Assembly (NCBI GenBank): GCA_033032175.1
Contig: CM065313.1
Coordinates: 17,647,327 to 17,711,326 of the forward strand
Direction: 5' to 3'
DNA: 64,000 bases
From: Saturnia japonica
Taxonomy: Eukaryota; Arthropoda; Insecta; Lepidoptera; Saturniidae
Positions 46,743 to 58,899 of this stretch are shown here, piece by piece. The notes below the pieces were generated by a model that worked only from the letters and a program-made list of their open reading frames with translations, made no database searches and was not told where the DNA came from. The position numbers and the translations under genes were made by a program. The stretch's first letter is position 1. Each line of letters begins with the position of its first letter.

Positions 46743-47230
46743 TAGAGTACTTAATTCAAGAAAAAGATTTTCTAGAGTTTTACGAGAAAATCGATTTCCC
46801 TCACAGAACTTACTTGACACTGACATTTGTACTGTACCACAGATATGGCAGATCCAAGATTTCACGATCACAGATTACTAAGAGGATACCACGTATTCCA
46901 AGATCCACACAGCTTTATACAGTGTACCTCTCGTTAGAGAGTATTGTTTTAAATGAATAAACATGGGTACAGGGTTGCCAGGTGGCGATTTTTTTTCGCA
47001 CCAGTTCTACCAAAAATATCGTATTTTCAACACACAATACCTTAAAAAATATTAATTTATAAAATCTGTTATTGTTCTTAATTTACACTATGTACTAATA
47101 CTAGCTAGCCTATGGTAAGTATATTTCTTAAGTTTGGGGCCTGTTGCAGCCGCGTAATTTAGAACCATCACGTATTAAAGTAGGTAGTTTGTTATTAATT
47201 ATTTTCTCTCGTCGCTAAGCATTATGATAT
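46743..47230. promoter_or_regulatory. Possible shared promoter between head-to-head transcription units
   Basis: This interval separates the GGPP synthase start (-) from a GC-richer + strand stretch that ends in a good donor (see 47231). No TATA box or defined element is identified. The call rests only on gene arrangement. Confidence 0.3.
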
Positions 47231-47485
47231 CCAGTGGGGGTGGTTTTCGATTTGTTGTTGTCGCCACCGGCTCTCGCGATATACACTCTCGTCGGAACAC
47301 CGTCGCGTCCGCACGGTGCAAAGTCGCTCGCCTCGGACATTCTTCGTCAACCACGTTCTCCAGAATTTAGTGTCATCAAGCCAGTGTGTGTACAGTGGCT
47401 GCGTGAGGCTCAGGAACTTTGAATATATAATGTATAGCTAAACACGTCGGCGCCGACCAGGAATTATCACGTAACGCAGTACCGG
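47231..47485 (+). other. Possible 5' untranslated exon of the downstream + strand gene
   Basis: A GC-richer block whose end matches a donor consensus, TACCG|GTGAGT at 47485/47486. The frame at 47234-47422 has no recognisable protein character. It may be the non-coding first exon of the FAM149-like gene at 57074, but no transcript evidence is available here. Confidence 0.35.
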
Positions 47486-48079
47486 TGAGTTGGCATGACA
47501 TTTTGCATACACTTCTCTCGCTGGATATTCGCATCATAATTTGCTATTTATTTCGTATCGCAGGTTGGTTCCATATTTGCGTGGGATCAACCAGGGCCGC
47601 TAAATGATTAAACATTACAATAAATAATTCATATTTGAATCATTATACTTAAATTTTTAAAATAAGAATACAATTTATTTACCTATGGAATAAATTTTGT
47701 ACTTACTGTTAGTACATCATGATTATTATGGTTATATTTATAAATCATTTCTAATATCAGGGTTATTAAAATTATTAACATTTTTATTGTACAGTTTTTT
47801 AGCTGTAAATTTGGAATACATTTTCTTAGATGGTACTAAATTTATACATTTTTTTGAGCTTTCCGTAGCTTATAAAATGCCTGAGATTTTCCGTGTGTGT
47901 GCTTTACGCAAAAACTACTGGATAGATTTTAAAAAGAAAAAAAAATGTTTTACTCCATAGATACCTACTCGGTCCATATTATTTATGCAAAAAAAAATTA
48001 GCGCAATGACTTTATTAATCAAAAGTTATTAAAGTTTTAAGAAACTACTATTTATATAATAATTACGTGTTCTTATGTC

Positions 48080-48116
48080 ATCCGCGTCACTCGCGTGAAG
48101 CCACGGACACAGCTAG
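48080..48116 (+). repeat. 'acagctagt' repeat terminus
   Basis: 'cactcgcgtgaagccacgga' plus 'cacagctagt' matches the family terminus at 36708-36737. The body may reach back to about 47870, where 'actggatagattttaaaaag' is seen. Confidence 0.6.
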
Positions 48117-48249
48117 TTTGTAATAAGACGCTTTCTAAGGTCTGTTTTTATTAAATTGTTTTTGCTGAAAACATGCCACACACCGTGCCACACGCACTTT
48201 TTTATAGTTATGCTTGTCTTGAAAGCAAAATGTATATGAGACAGGTTTA

Positions 48250-49190
48250 TTTCTCTAATTTTTTATATATTGTACCGGCCACCGGCTAAAACTACCGATA
48301 TCCGGATGGGTAAAATATTCCCAGTTCAGACGCCTGGGGTTCTGAGTGCACTGTTTTATGCGTGGTTACCGATTCACCTACCCCAGCAAAAATGTAGCAA
48401 TAAATCCCACTCAACTGGAGGTTTTTTAGCGCTGCACCGAGTAGGTAGTCACGTAGCCGGCCGGCGAATCTCTTTCACTCGTAACCCACACCCGAAAACG
48501 TTTATCCCGACGCTTTTCTGGTATATAATTCTATTACACCGTGTTTTATCGCACAATTATCCTAAATAATAAGTAAAAAACACAGTTTTTCTTATTATAA
48601 CACCACGAACAAAAATGGTGGCAGCAGAACTCGACTATACGACGATTAGTAGTGGCTTCAAACAGTGGCGCGCGCCACCGCGGTTCTTACGCGCACGCAA
48701 ACTGATGACTGACACAACTGGATGCGCGTCATTTGAGCGAGCTCATAGCCAACCTCTACCAGGATATAAAACCCTGACAACCACGCACTATTTGGCCCAA
48801 ACATATATTCAGCATGTGATTTGAGATTTCAGCAACCAGAGAGCTTGATGGATAAAATGCACGCATTGCTTTCTTGGCAATTTTAGAATTTTGTTACGCC
48901 TTAAGTAAAATTATTATAGACCTACCAGAATCTCATGGAACGAAAAAAAAAACATACATTGTGATTTTCATATGGCAATTATGAATTGTCATCTTTCAAA
49001 TTCAATTCAAGTTGTAAACCGCTGCAGAGATTTTTTGGGTTTTTCTTGTAAAATTACAGTATTCGTGAAAATATCGAAAAAACCAATTTGATCACAAGCA
49101 AGAAACGTTGTTTACTATGTGGTCAATCAGAATCTTCCATTTTAAAGTGAGTTCAAACATTCACCGGTAAGTAGGACTATAAAAAATTAC
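48250..49190. other. Mixed sequence, no gene recognised
   Basis: Two GC-richer patches (48270-48500 and 48610-48790) carry open frames with no recognisable protein character. They could be 5' exon or repeat sequence. Confidence 0.3.
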
Positions 49191-49194
49191 ACGT

Positions 49195-49620
49195 CAAAAA
49201 TGGGTCACGGAAAAACTAATACCAAATCTTACGAAACCTGCTCTCATTGTCATGGATAACGCAAGTTATCATTCTGTACAGTTGAATAAACCGCCCACAC
49301 AAGCCAATCGTATAGCTGATATTAAAGAATGGCTGTTTAGAAATAATATTGATAATGACGATCGTTGAGCGCAAGTGTTAATTACTTGAAGCAGTGCAAT
49401 GAAACAAATCTCCACTAATATATGAGATTTATGAAATTTTTAAATCGCACGGTCATGAAATGTTGTGGCTTCCACCTTACCATTGTGCTCTAAATCCCAT
49501 AGATATAATATGGGGTATAATGAAGCAGAAAGTTGCCGAGAAGAATGGCAATAGGCTTGCGACTGATATCAACTCATTAACCGAGGATGATTTCTAATAA
49601 AATGGTGCAGACGAATGGCA
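49195..49620 (+). pseudogene. DDE-type transposase relic (IS630/Tc1/mariner-like superfamily)
   Basis: It reads WVTEKLIPNLTKPALIVMDN, ASYHSVQLNKPPT, IKEWLFRNNID, then after stops and a frame change LWLPPYHCALNPIDIIWGIM and KQKVAEKN. The pair 'MDNASYHS' and 'PPYHC.LNPI..IW' is the signature of DDE_3-type endonucleases. The usual acidic residue after NPI is D here rather than E. At least four stops show it is dead. The N-terminal part is not visible. Confidence 0.75.
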
Positions 49621-49794
49621 AAAATGGACTCTTTCATTTCTTGATCACAACAAATACAACAACAACCCAAATTACAGTATATACATTCAATGAAAAAACT
49701 ATCGGTAATGGATTATTTCTTTATGGTTCCAAAATTATTTTTGACGTGACAACGTCTTATAATTCGATGGAGCCGGCTGCACGCACGAAAAAAC

Positions 49795-50050
49795 ATGACT
49801 CATGTGGCGTTACCTCGCTCTGAGACGATCCATTTAAGGCTTGAAGTGCAAGCGAGAGCGCGGAACGAGCGACAAAGAGGCACAATCGGCCTCCGCGTTC
49901 GACATCTGTCTCTCTCCTACTTGAGTGAGCAATGCGTCCGTGTGGACAGCTGCTATACAATAATACATTTACATGTTTTCGTCAAGTATGAAGTGCAGTG
50001 AAAAGTGAATGTGGTGTCAATTGTTTATAGCAACGATAATTGCGGTGATA
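49795..50050 (+). other. GC-richer patch ending in a donor-like site
   Basis: The stretch ends 'tgcggtgataaag|gtaatgg' at about 50053 and could be another alternative first exon for the + strand gene. The open frames on both strands are unconvincing as proteins. Confidence 0.25.
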
Positions 50051-50438
50051 AAGGTAATGGTTCTTTCGATATTATTTAAAAAATGATACCATTCCATCAG
50101 TATATTCTTATGATGTTGTCACGTTCAACTATCATCAGTTTCATTATCATCATTTCGTTATCATCAACCAATTTTTTTTTCTTGTAAGATTGGCACAACC
50201 GTTTTCCTTTTTGGCGCAGAGTTCGAGCTCCATCTGTCATTTAGATTAAATACAGTGCTGTTGTTGCCTGTACTTTTTTGACAGAGTAGTAAAAATAATA
50301 TTTTAGATGAATGCTATTAAGGCATATTAATAAAAAAATTATAAGTATCAAGACTTTTTAATCTAATTACACTAGTGTTTCTTACTACAAAATTTCATTT
50401 CCTTATTTTCCACGAGATTCTGGTATACCTATATAAAT

Positions 50439-50970
50439 TATACTATTTCCATTTCTTTATTTTCTCGATGACATTTCTAATTTATAGTTGTAGTGTTGTG
50501 ACCAAATAAGTAATAAAAATCGAGTAACACTGACGATTCATCATATGTATTTTGATTAAAATAAATAAATAACGATTACCTGTCGTTATAATTATTTCGT
50601 TTCATTGTCGAGTACCTATCTATACCTACTTATTTTACAACAGCTTCGAAAATTTTGAAGAAGTTGGCATTATTAATCAAGAATTAATACGTGTAACATC
50701 TTGTAATGTAATATAATATTAGTTAATAAAATTATAAAGTATCCGGCAGTAGTACAGTTTCTAACATTTTGTAAAAAAATATCGGGTCTGTTATCGTGTT
50801 ACGTTTATCGATATAGCTCCATCCCTATCAGTTTCTCCGTCTCTGGTATAACCTTGTACGTGTGTAAACGTCATATTTTTATAAAATAATGCATACATAA
50901 TGTAAATAAACGCTCGTTCAAGTTTTCACAGGACCTGTCATCAAGAAAATAAAGAAATGGAAATGGTATA
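50439..50970. mobile_element. TIR MITE family, copy 2
   Basis: The left end is TATACTATTTCCATTTC plus TTTATTTTCTCGATGACA. The right end, reverse-complemented, is TATACCATTTCCATTTC plus TTTATTTTCTTGATGACA, an almost perfect inverted repeat. The interior aligns with 10998-11508 ('cctgtcgttataattatttcg', 'acaacagcttcgaaa', 'atcgggtctgttatcgtgtt'), with a small insertion ('taagtaataaaaatcgagta'). Confidence 0.88.
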
Positions 50971-50989
50971 GGGTATTATTGTGAATAAT

Positions 50990-53775
50990 TAGGCTAAAAT
51001 TCTGAAATGCGCTAGAACTTCAACTACTATTGTATAAAAATACATTTCTACACATGCTTCATATAGTGCAAAAGAAATAAGATAGCATTATTGGATCATT
51101 GTTGCTTTGAATAATGACAAAAAATTCATTTCAGCGAGGATTCTCCGGTCAACGACTAAAGATAGATTTGTTGATGAGGCAATGAAGATCGTTTGTGGTA
51201 TGAACATAACATATTCTTTATTAATTAGTATTTTTGATTTGTATACATGACGCTGGCAGACACTATTGTTGAAATCTCATAAAAAAGCGAACGAGATTTT
51301 TATATTTCTCGTTTCTCGTACAGAACTGCTAAATCTCATAATAGTACGAGATTTCTCGTACATCTGACAACACTGCATGGGTAACACTACGCTATGTCGC
51401 GCAATTGCGACAACTTACTTTACTACGCCGGGTGTGTTAATACACTTATTGCAAATGTGTTAGCGCATAGCGCATTTCAGCCTAGCGATATGGCTACGGC
51501 ACAGAGCCGCGCCGCGCCGTACCGCTTGGCCTGTCAGCTGACAAATTTATTTCTTTAACTCCATTAAATTAAATTATTAAATTGTCTAACGTACCATTTT
51601 GCTGTTCAATGGTGCAAATTTGAGTTGACTCAATGCGCCAACGCGGCAGTAAGCTGCGCTTGAGTTATTGAGTTGGCACAAGGAATTTTTCTGAGTTATC
51701 CATGCCTACTGTGCAGTGTACCTACTCAGCAGAGATATATAACAATTACCTCTAGGTACTACTCAGTACCTACTGATACATTACTAAATAATAGTTACAC
51801 TCAGTTGACCAGACCACAGAATAGTAATACTCTTAGCGGGTATACTTGTGTAACTCATGAATGAGTTGTTCAAATGAGCGGCTCACTTCGGATAATGAAC
51901 TCCTTTCTGCAGACATAGAGTAGACTGAGTAGAGTAATACATAGGGATCTTTTTCGTTCAGCAGTTTTCAGTGCTTTAGTATTTTCAGAGCTTCGTATAC
52001 CTTTAAATGTATATGCGCTCTATGAAGACACAAAATAATATTTTTTACTCTCTACCAACAGTGTAGTTTGCTGAAATAATATAACATATTCAATTAGGGA
52101 AGATTATTACTGTATTACGAGTCAATTTATTATGTGTATGATTTAAGACACAGTAACATAATTTTTGCCGAAAGTTTCTCTAGTAACAAATTCGAATGAT
52201 TTTATGAGAAAGACTATTTGCTTTAGCCACCCATGGATTGCCGATCCATCGCTGTTTTTTGATTCTACTGTGCGTAACATCTGAGACAGTTCCATCAACT
52301 TACAGAGCTACTATTTAAAAAAACTCAGGTTAATCGATTAATTAGTTTTCGAGTGTAAACACGATAACAGAGAGACAGACAGGTAAACTGATGGCATCTT
52401 TTGTAATATGTGTTAAAAGGATAACTAGGTATATGTTGTAATTGTGTATGCAACATCATTTGATTTAGCTAAGGTCACCACCACAGAACAAGAAATATAG
52501 GGTCACCAGTTTTACCAATAAAGAAATTTGTTTTGTAAAATGACTTTAAATAAAACTATTTTCGGAAGATAGACTTTCATTTAAATCACTATAAATATTT
52601 GAATCATTTAAATTTTTGACCAACTATAGATTTCAACATTTTTTGTGGAGCAGTGGTTTCAGATCTCACCACAATTGATTATGGATCTGTGAGGCATACT
52701 ATTTAACATAATTACAAAAAAAACCAAGCATATACCTTAATAATTCATATCTTTGTGACCAAAAATGTCTTGTAAATCAAAGATCGAAATAAAAAAAAGC
52801 AAAAAATTAATTACTGGAAAACTATGTCAAATCCTATATTTTGTATATATTACATTATTGGTAATATATTTATTTGGAAATAGTAAGAAAACAACAACTC
52901 AAGCACCGCCCACCACAATAACGTCAGGATTTGTTACCATATAGTCTACTTTTTTAAAATACTCTCATATTATTACTATTATTGTTACTACATACTTTAT
53001 TAAGCAAACAACCCTAATTCCCTCTTTGCCTTTTTTACCCAGTAAATAGGTGCTCCTATATATTTTTCTTCGTAATTTTCCCTCGGAGCTTTTAAAACCA
53101 ACCCCTTAATCTGGTGACTTTAATCTCAGGAAAGATCTCACTTTTCTACTCGATGGCACAGCTGTTTCGGAACCTTTCTCAGAATCAGTTAAAAGCACGG
53201 TACGTACACTTTTATCGTTAACAAATAAACAACAGTACTAAAACATAATTGTACTTTAATAGAAAACCTGATTTAGAAGTGCTCTTCAAAAAAAAAATTC
53301 CAATGAATAGTTTCCTGAATCAGTGACTGTTGCCCAAGTATTTGAAAACAAACTTTTATAAAGCACAAATGTGCAAACGATATATTATAAAACTTTTGCT
53401 CTAGTTTTTATAGCTTTGATATTTTACCATTCTTCCAATAAGTTCAATTATTATAATCTACAAACGTGACATGACGTCATAACGACTTATACTTTTCTAC
53501 AAAAATGATAGGTAAATGTCTTCCATAATCCATAGATTTGTCAAACGTTAAATCATGTATGTATATTGCACGCATAATGAGTACAAAGATGCCATTCCAT
53601 AATAGAAAAATAATTGAAAATTATAAACTAATTTTATTAAATTGTAATGCGCTACAATCGAGCACCGATACAAGTTCTTTTCACTGATACCTACTCAGTA
53701 CTCGGTTTCAATGTATCAATGCCATAAGTACTTGGTATCGATATAAAAATATCTAGTATGTACTTGTATTTGCTC
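50990..53775. other. AT-rich DNA, no gene recognised
   Basis: Segment 51260-51370 has repeated 'cgagatttctcgta'-type palindromic motifs, and 51590-51880 repeated 'tacctact'/'actcagtacctactg' motifs, both of unknown origin. No exon or transposase is seen. Confidence 0.35.
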
Positions 53776-53779
53776 TTAG

Positions 53780-56700
53780 TAGAGATGGGCGTTATCAGCT
53801 ATTTCTGGCAACGGCTATCTAACCGATATTTGATTCCAATACCGATATTGATAACCGTTGCCGAATATCGGTATCAAAGTGGGTTTTCAACTAACTATTA
53901 CGCGCATCGTTTTTGTTTGTAGTCGATATTTAAAATATGGAAGTTGCCTTATCAATACTGTCTGTCTAACTAAAGTACCTACTCGTATTACTCGATGTTA
54001 TTCGACGTGTAAGAGCACGGATAAGAATGATTCTCTTTCCCTTCAACGATTTCCCTTCATGCTTTTCTAGGCTTAGACTAGCACAATTTTTAGCTATAGA
54101 CAAAAATTATGCCACATTTAAAAATCGTCATATATACAAATGATTTTATATACAGGGCTCCCTAACAACTTCTCTAACTAATTTACCTAACCATATTTAC
54201 ACATTTTACTTTTTTTATTATGTATATATTTACATTTCGAACCTCTTCGCATTTAGATTCACATTTAAAAAGGCAAGCTCTTCCAATTTGTGAGTTTTTA
54301 AATTGCACCTTCTTTGATTGATAACATTCCTCTTTTTTAAAAAAGACGCTCACACGGAACAGACGTTGCGACTATGTTGCATTTTGTTTGATAAATCTCA
54401 GATAAATTACTTTGTGAACCTCCCCCAAGCGCTAATATCTTTTTCTTGTAAAGTATTTGCTACTTCTTTGGGTAGGCTGGATTCTTTATCGCGGTCTACC
54501 AGACCAGTAAGTAGGTTATGGGTGTGTCTTTTAATATCTGAAAAAGCGTTATCATTTTGGAAACCATAATTTTTGAACCAAGGATCAAGTAATGTGCATA
54601 ATGCAAAAGTTTCCCTGACCTCAATTCCGGGAAATCTTTCCGTAAGGCTGTTTTTTAATGATACTAGAATTTTTTTACGACATGATGAAAATGGTTATAA
54701 TCAGTCTTTTGCAAAAAGTCTTCGCAAATAGCTTTTTGGCAGTGTGCCATCACTATTATTAAACTGCCGGTAAGATATTTGTCGCCACTTAATGAAGAAG
54801 TCACCTCCTCAAAAGGTTTCAATATTACACACAGCTGATACGCTGTTTCCATTCGTCTGTATAAATTACAGGCCAGTCTTTGTCTATCATCGCCATGCAA
54901 TGTTTTGCAGCTTCTTTCAGCAGGCAAAATCTTCGTAACATGAAAAATATGCAGTTCCAGCGAGTTGGAACTTGTTGTATTAAGCGTTTTGGTTCTCCGC
55001 TATCTGCCATGTTACGAATTTGGTAGCTGAGAAGCATATCTAAGGCAGACGTACTTCGCTTAAAATGTGCTACAATTTTTTTTTATATGTTCAATTAATA
55101 TATGAACAGGATTTAACGCATGTGTAACTATTATTAGGCTGTAAGTATGTGAATAGCACCCATATCTTTTCCAATTCAAATCTTTCAATAGCTTTTTCTA
55201 TATTTCTAGCATTGTCTGATATTGCAAAAATTACTTTTGAGGTTAAATTGTAGTCATCCGTTACTTCTTTTAATTCTTGCGATAAATTAGAGCTAGTATG
55301 ACGTTCTTTCATATTTTTGCACTCAAGTAAAAGTTGCCAAGGCTCAAAATCTTTATCAATATAGTGCGCTGTTACTTCTATATAACTTTCGATTTGAGAA
55401 GATGTCCAACAGTCTGTTGTTATGTAAACGGAGCGTATGTCATGGGCAACAGTTTCTTTAACTTCAACTAAACATTTTTCATAGAGAGCCGGTATCATGA
55501 CAGCCGAAATCGCTTTTCTACCGGGGAGAGTGTATCCTGGTATGTTTTTAGCAAATTTTTTGAAGCCTTTATCCTCTACTATACTAAACCACTGATAGTC
55601 ATATATAAATAACTTTAATAAATCTCGGTCAATGCGCTTTCGTTCTTCTGGGGTGATTTTTTTCATAACGTAAAGTTGCATGGTTCTTTGACGTTTCCCG
55701 GAAGGTTCTAAATATTAGAACTAACTGAACAAACGCTGACTGTCGCCGCATTAGAAAGCGTGGTGGCAGCTGCTCTCACTATCTTTAATTGCTGAGGCAG
55801 ATCATTCTCATTATTTGAAGAAGGTTGTCTATCGTCAGTTCGTTGTGCCAAAAAAATTGACGCATGAGTCTTTTTCAAATGAGAATTCAAATTCCCTGTC
55901 GATGTTTTGTATGACGTTTGCTTGCTATATTTTCCTTTTGCTCAAAATGATTCCACAAAATACCCTTTCTGCCAGACATTTTTCTTATTAATACAAAGGT
56001 TTTATATTACAGTTTTACACAACACTAATATCACTTACCTTCTTATAATAAAACTACTTAAACTGAAACTTTATTTTTTATTGTACTATATATGTAATAT
56101 ACTTAACTTGCCTACTATTGTTTACAATTAGTCAATCATCAATATCACAATCGATGTCACGTCCACCGGTCCACCCCGATCAAAGTATAAAACTAAACGA
56201 TAAACAAAACACTTTATGAAACATACCGCTCAAACAAAACAAACTTTTTGTTTAGTTATTAGTTATCAAAATAAATGCGCGCGCGCGTATGATTCACAAA
56301 AAAGAACAATTCTACATGACATAAATATTGGAAACTTCGTGAAGTAATTACGACCTTATGTCTATAAATGCAAAGCTTAACAATGATTAATTTCGTAAGT
56401 CGAAGTATAATGAACAATATTTGTCGACTTATTTATTACACTTAAGTCTTAGTTTAAGCACAATAGAAATAAGGTCGTCTTTGGTTTATGTTAATATTCG
56501 CGAAATTTTGCTGGTTGATAAGCCGATTTCCAATATTCGCTTCTTCTCTGTTTTGCACGTAAGGAACCGCTTGGAAAGAGAGAAAAGGCATAATTATTTT
56601 TGTTATAATTGATATTAGTTTTCGTTCGGTAGTTCGGTTACCAACGTAGCGAAACGAGAATCACTGACAACTATTGTGTTATAGTAAGTTAGTTGGCAAC

Positions 56701-56785
56701 GTCGCGTCATCTTTAGTTATTTGTACCCATGATACCTAGATAGCTGATAGCCGCTGCTAGCTATGTTAATATCGATACGGTACGT
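53780..56785 (-). mobile_element. hAT element with BED-finger transposase, decayed
   Basis: The left end TAGAGATGGGCG is followed by 'cagctatttctggcaacggc' and 'tatc'. The right side, reverse-complemented, shows 'catagctagcagcggctatc', a similar sub-terminal block, placing the right end near 56780. TAGAGATGGG is a common hAT terminus in moths, but a clean right copy and the 8-bp duplication were not found, so boundaries are approximate. The body is the broken transposase at 54400-55960. Confidence 0.55.
54400..55960 (-). pseudogene. hAT transposase (ZBED-like), frame-broken
   Basis: In order on the - strand: BED-finger traces ending TGNLNSHLKKTHASIFLAQ (about 55950-55830); then (55681-55091) IDRDLLKLFIYDYQWFSIVE, YITTDCWTSSQIESYIEVTA, ERHTSSNLSQ and FAISDNARNIEKAI; then MADSGEPKRLIQQVPTRWN (near 55010); then YRRMETAYQLCVILKPFEEV, ALCTLLDPWFKN and KEVANTLQEKDISAW. 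The DCWTS block and the PTRWN motif are typical of ZBED-type hAT transposases. At least four frame changes or stops, and no visible C-terminal dimerisation block, show it is inactive. Confidence 0.88.
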
Positions 56786-57073
56786 TAGAGGCATGGCAAC
56801 CGTTTTCAGTTACGTTTCGCTATAGTGGATACATGGCTAACTCTTAGCTATTCATCACAGAGTACATCATACAAAGAATATACTACTCTCTACCGAGAGA
56901 CATTATACATACCGAGACATCCTTACTCATCCCAAATAATTTGCAAATTTCTATTTGTAGATCTTTCTTTGCTATTTTGATTTTTAAATAATTAGTATAA
57001 TAATTCTGTAGATTTTATTACACTAATCAAATACTGCAGTAATGGGAACAAACAAATTTTATAATTGACTTAA

Positions 57074-57329
57074 ATGTTGACTATGTCCGCTCGTAATTAT
57101 TCTTCATTTAGCGAAAATGGTATGGGTAAATTATTGGATTGTTTACCAAATATTAATCAAAGGAAATTGGTAAATAGGCCTGGGCAAGAGTTACCCCCCT
57201 TGTCGGGGAATACTGGTAATTTTTTAAATAGGAACTTGAATTATTCCTATGACTTACAACCCTACATTTTGGATAACGAAGATCGCGCCGGTACACCTTT
57301 CTCGGACTTTTTCTCCGAAAGTGAGACAG
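57074..57329 (+). CDS. FAM149-like exon 1 (coding)
   Basis: 256 bp, 85 codons plus one base. The start ATG at 57074 is preceded by an in-frame stop region, and a possible untranslated-leader acceptor (aatactgcag) ends at 57038. The donor is ACAG|GTAATA. It encodes MLTMSARNYSSFSENGMGK through DFFSESETG. Confidence 0.7.
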
Positions 57330-57891
57330 GTAATATTTTTGAAATGTTTTTAATAATTTTATTTCATTTCTTTTAATACAATTTAATGTTGAAAACAGAC
57401 AAATCAACAAATAGGTGCTTAACTCAAAGTCAGCAGTTAAATCTTGCCCAGCCATAAGAATTGAAAATGTGACAGTAAAAAATGTATGTTCTTCTGTTGC
57501 AAGATTTCTAAGAAAAGTTAAATATTACTTGTTATTGTTTAATATAATGTGGGCTATTTGGAATGATGTTAATCCAAATAAAATGTTAAAGGTTTTTAGA
57601 AGAACCCAAATACTTTTTAAAGAGGTTTTGTTTAAATTTGAGTTTTATTAATTCACTGAAATTTCAAATAACTGTAAAAACTCTTTCAGACACTCCGGAC
57701 TTCCGTAGTGAAGAGAGTGACAGTAGTGCTGGATCAGCATTGTGTAGGAGTACTGCAGAGGCAACAAAAATATTAGCTCAAGAGTGGGATAGGATTGAGA
57801 GGACACTCTATGATGAAGAGGGTGAGAAGTGTACTAGGCCTCACATTATTGAGGAGTGTAAACAATGGAGGCAACTACATCCACAGCTTAG
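57074..57891 (+). CDS. FAM149-like protein (DUF3719), first two coding exons
   Basis: Two exons, 57074-57329 and 57690-57891, join in phase (SESET-G|AC-TPDF) and encode about 152 residues. The second contains TAEATKILAQEWDRIERTLY and IIEECKQWRQLHPQLR. This corresponds to the DUF3719 core of FAM149 proteins, where a helix with an 'ELLYE' type segment is followed by 'EECQQW...FPHLR'. Vertebrate FAM149B1 is a ciliary protein linked to Joubert-type ciliopathy; a ciliary role in insects is inference. The upstream segment is polar and low in complexity. A second ATG lies at 57083. Exon 2 ends in phase 2 at a donor (TTAG|GTAATT), so the gene continues, but no further exon is recognised before 64000; large elements occupy that space. 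Upstream untranslated exons may lie at 47231 or 49795. Confidence 0.75.
57690..57891 (+). CDS. FAM149-like exon 2 (DUF3719 core)
   Basis: 202 bp. The acceptor is actctttcag and the donor TTAG|GTAATT. It encodes DTPDFRSEESDSSAGSA, then EWDRIERTLYDEEGEK and EECKQWRQLHPQL. The conserved tryptophan and Glu-Glu-Cys pattern is the basis for the family call. Confidence 0.8.
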
Positions 57892-58899
57892 GTAATTTAA
57901 TTTTTTTTCAAATTATTGTATAACCATTTCCATGTATTTCCAGCCAGCTAAAAATTTATACCATGTGCCCAAAGTTATAACATAAATTATGAAACATTTT
58001 CCGTTATTAGTTTTTTTTCCTGATTGCTTATTATGTTGTTGTTGATGGAAGTACATATATGTATGTAAAATACATCCAATATTCTCAATATTTAACTTTA
58101 TTTACTCAGTCTATACAATTAATAAAATCTAAGTGGCTGTTTGTAATGTAAAAATTACAGGTTTTTACTAAATGTATATGAAAGTATAAATGATACCTAT
58201 AACAAAAAAGAAACATTTTTTAAATGTTTGTCTGTTTGTTCCGGGTAATCTCCGAAACGGTTGGCCCGATTTTGAAGAGACTTTCACTGGCAGACAGCTT
58301 ATGTTATAAGGAGTAACTTAGGCTATTTTTATTTTAGAAAAAGTATCAGGGTACTGCATAAAAAAAAAAACAAAAAAATCTGGTCATGGTGAATTAATTA
58401 GGGTGCCTAAATGGCTTACGCTGAGTAAACCATTAGAGATACATCAAATTTATGTACTACACAATTGCAGACATACAAAAAAGTCAGCAAAAGCATATAG
58501 CTCCCTTGAGTCTCAAATGTGGTAAAAGCCATTTTGTCCAAAATCAACTTTAAACGCAGTCTTACTTACTTTCACAAGCTCTATCAATCTTTATATTTCA
58601 ATAAAAATGTCTTTTACTACTCAGATTATTTAGCAACCAAATTCAGTTTTTCTTTTATTTATGTAAGTACTTGGACATTCTAGTTGTTGGTCAATTGTCC
58701 TAAATGAAGTCTTTGTTTGAACATTACATATACAACATTTCTTTGTATGAAAATAGCTCTAAAAAGAAAAAAGTTGTAAACATTTTTATTTCCACTTATT
58801 CCGTTATTTGCATTATCCTTAAAGTCATGTTTTGGCGTTTAATACATTTGAGACTCAAAGGGTAGATATCAACAACAATGATATCATACATACATCATA

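Noticed and set aside
51240..51380. Palindromic 'gagatttctcgtac' cluster as a CRISPR-like or operator array
   Set aside because: Repeats are irregular in spacing and sequence, and the genome is eukaryotic; more likely a decayed MITE end.
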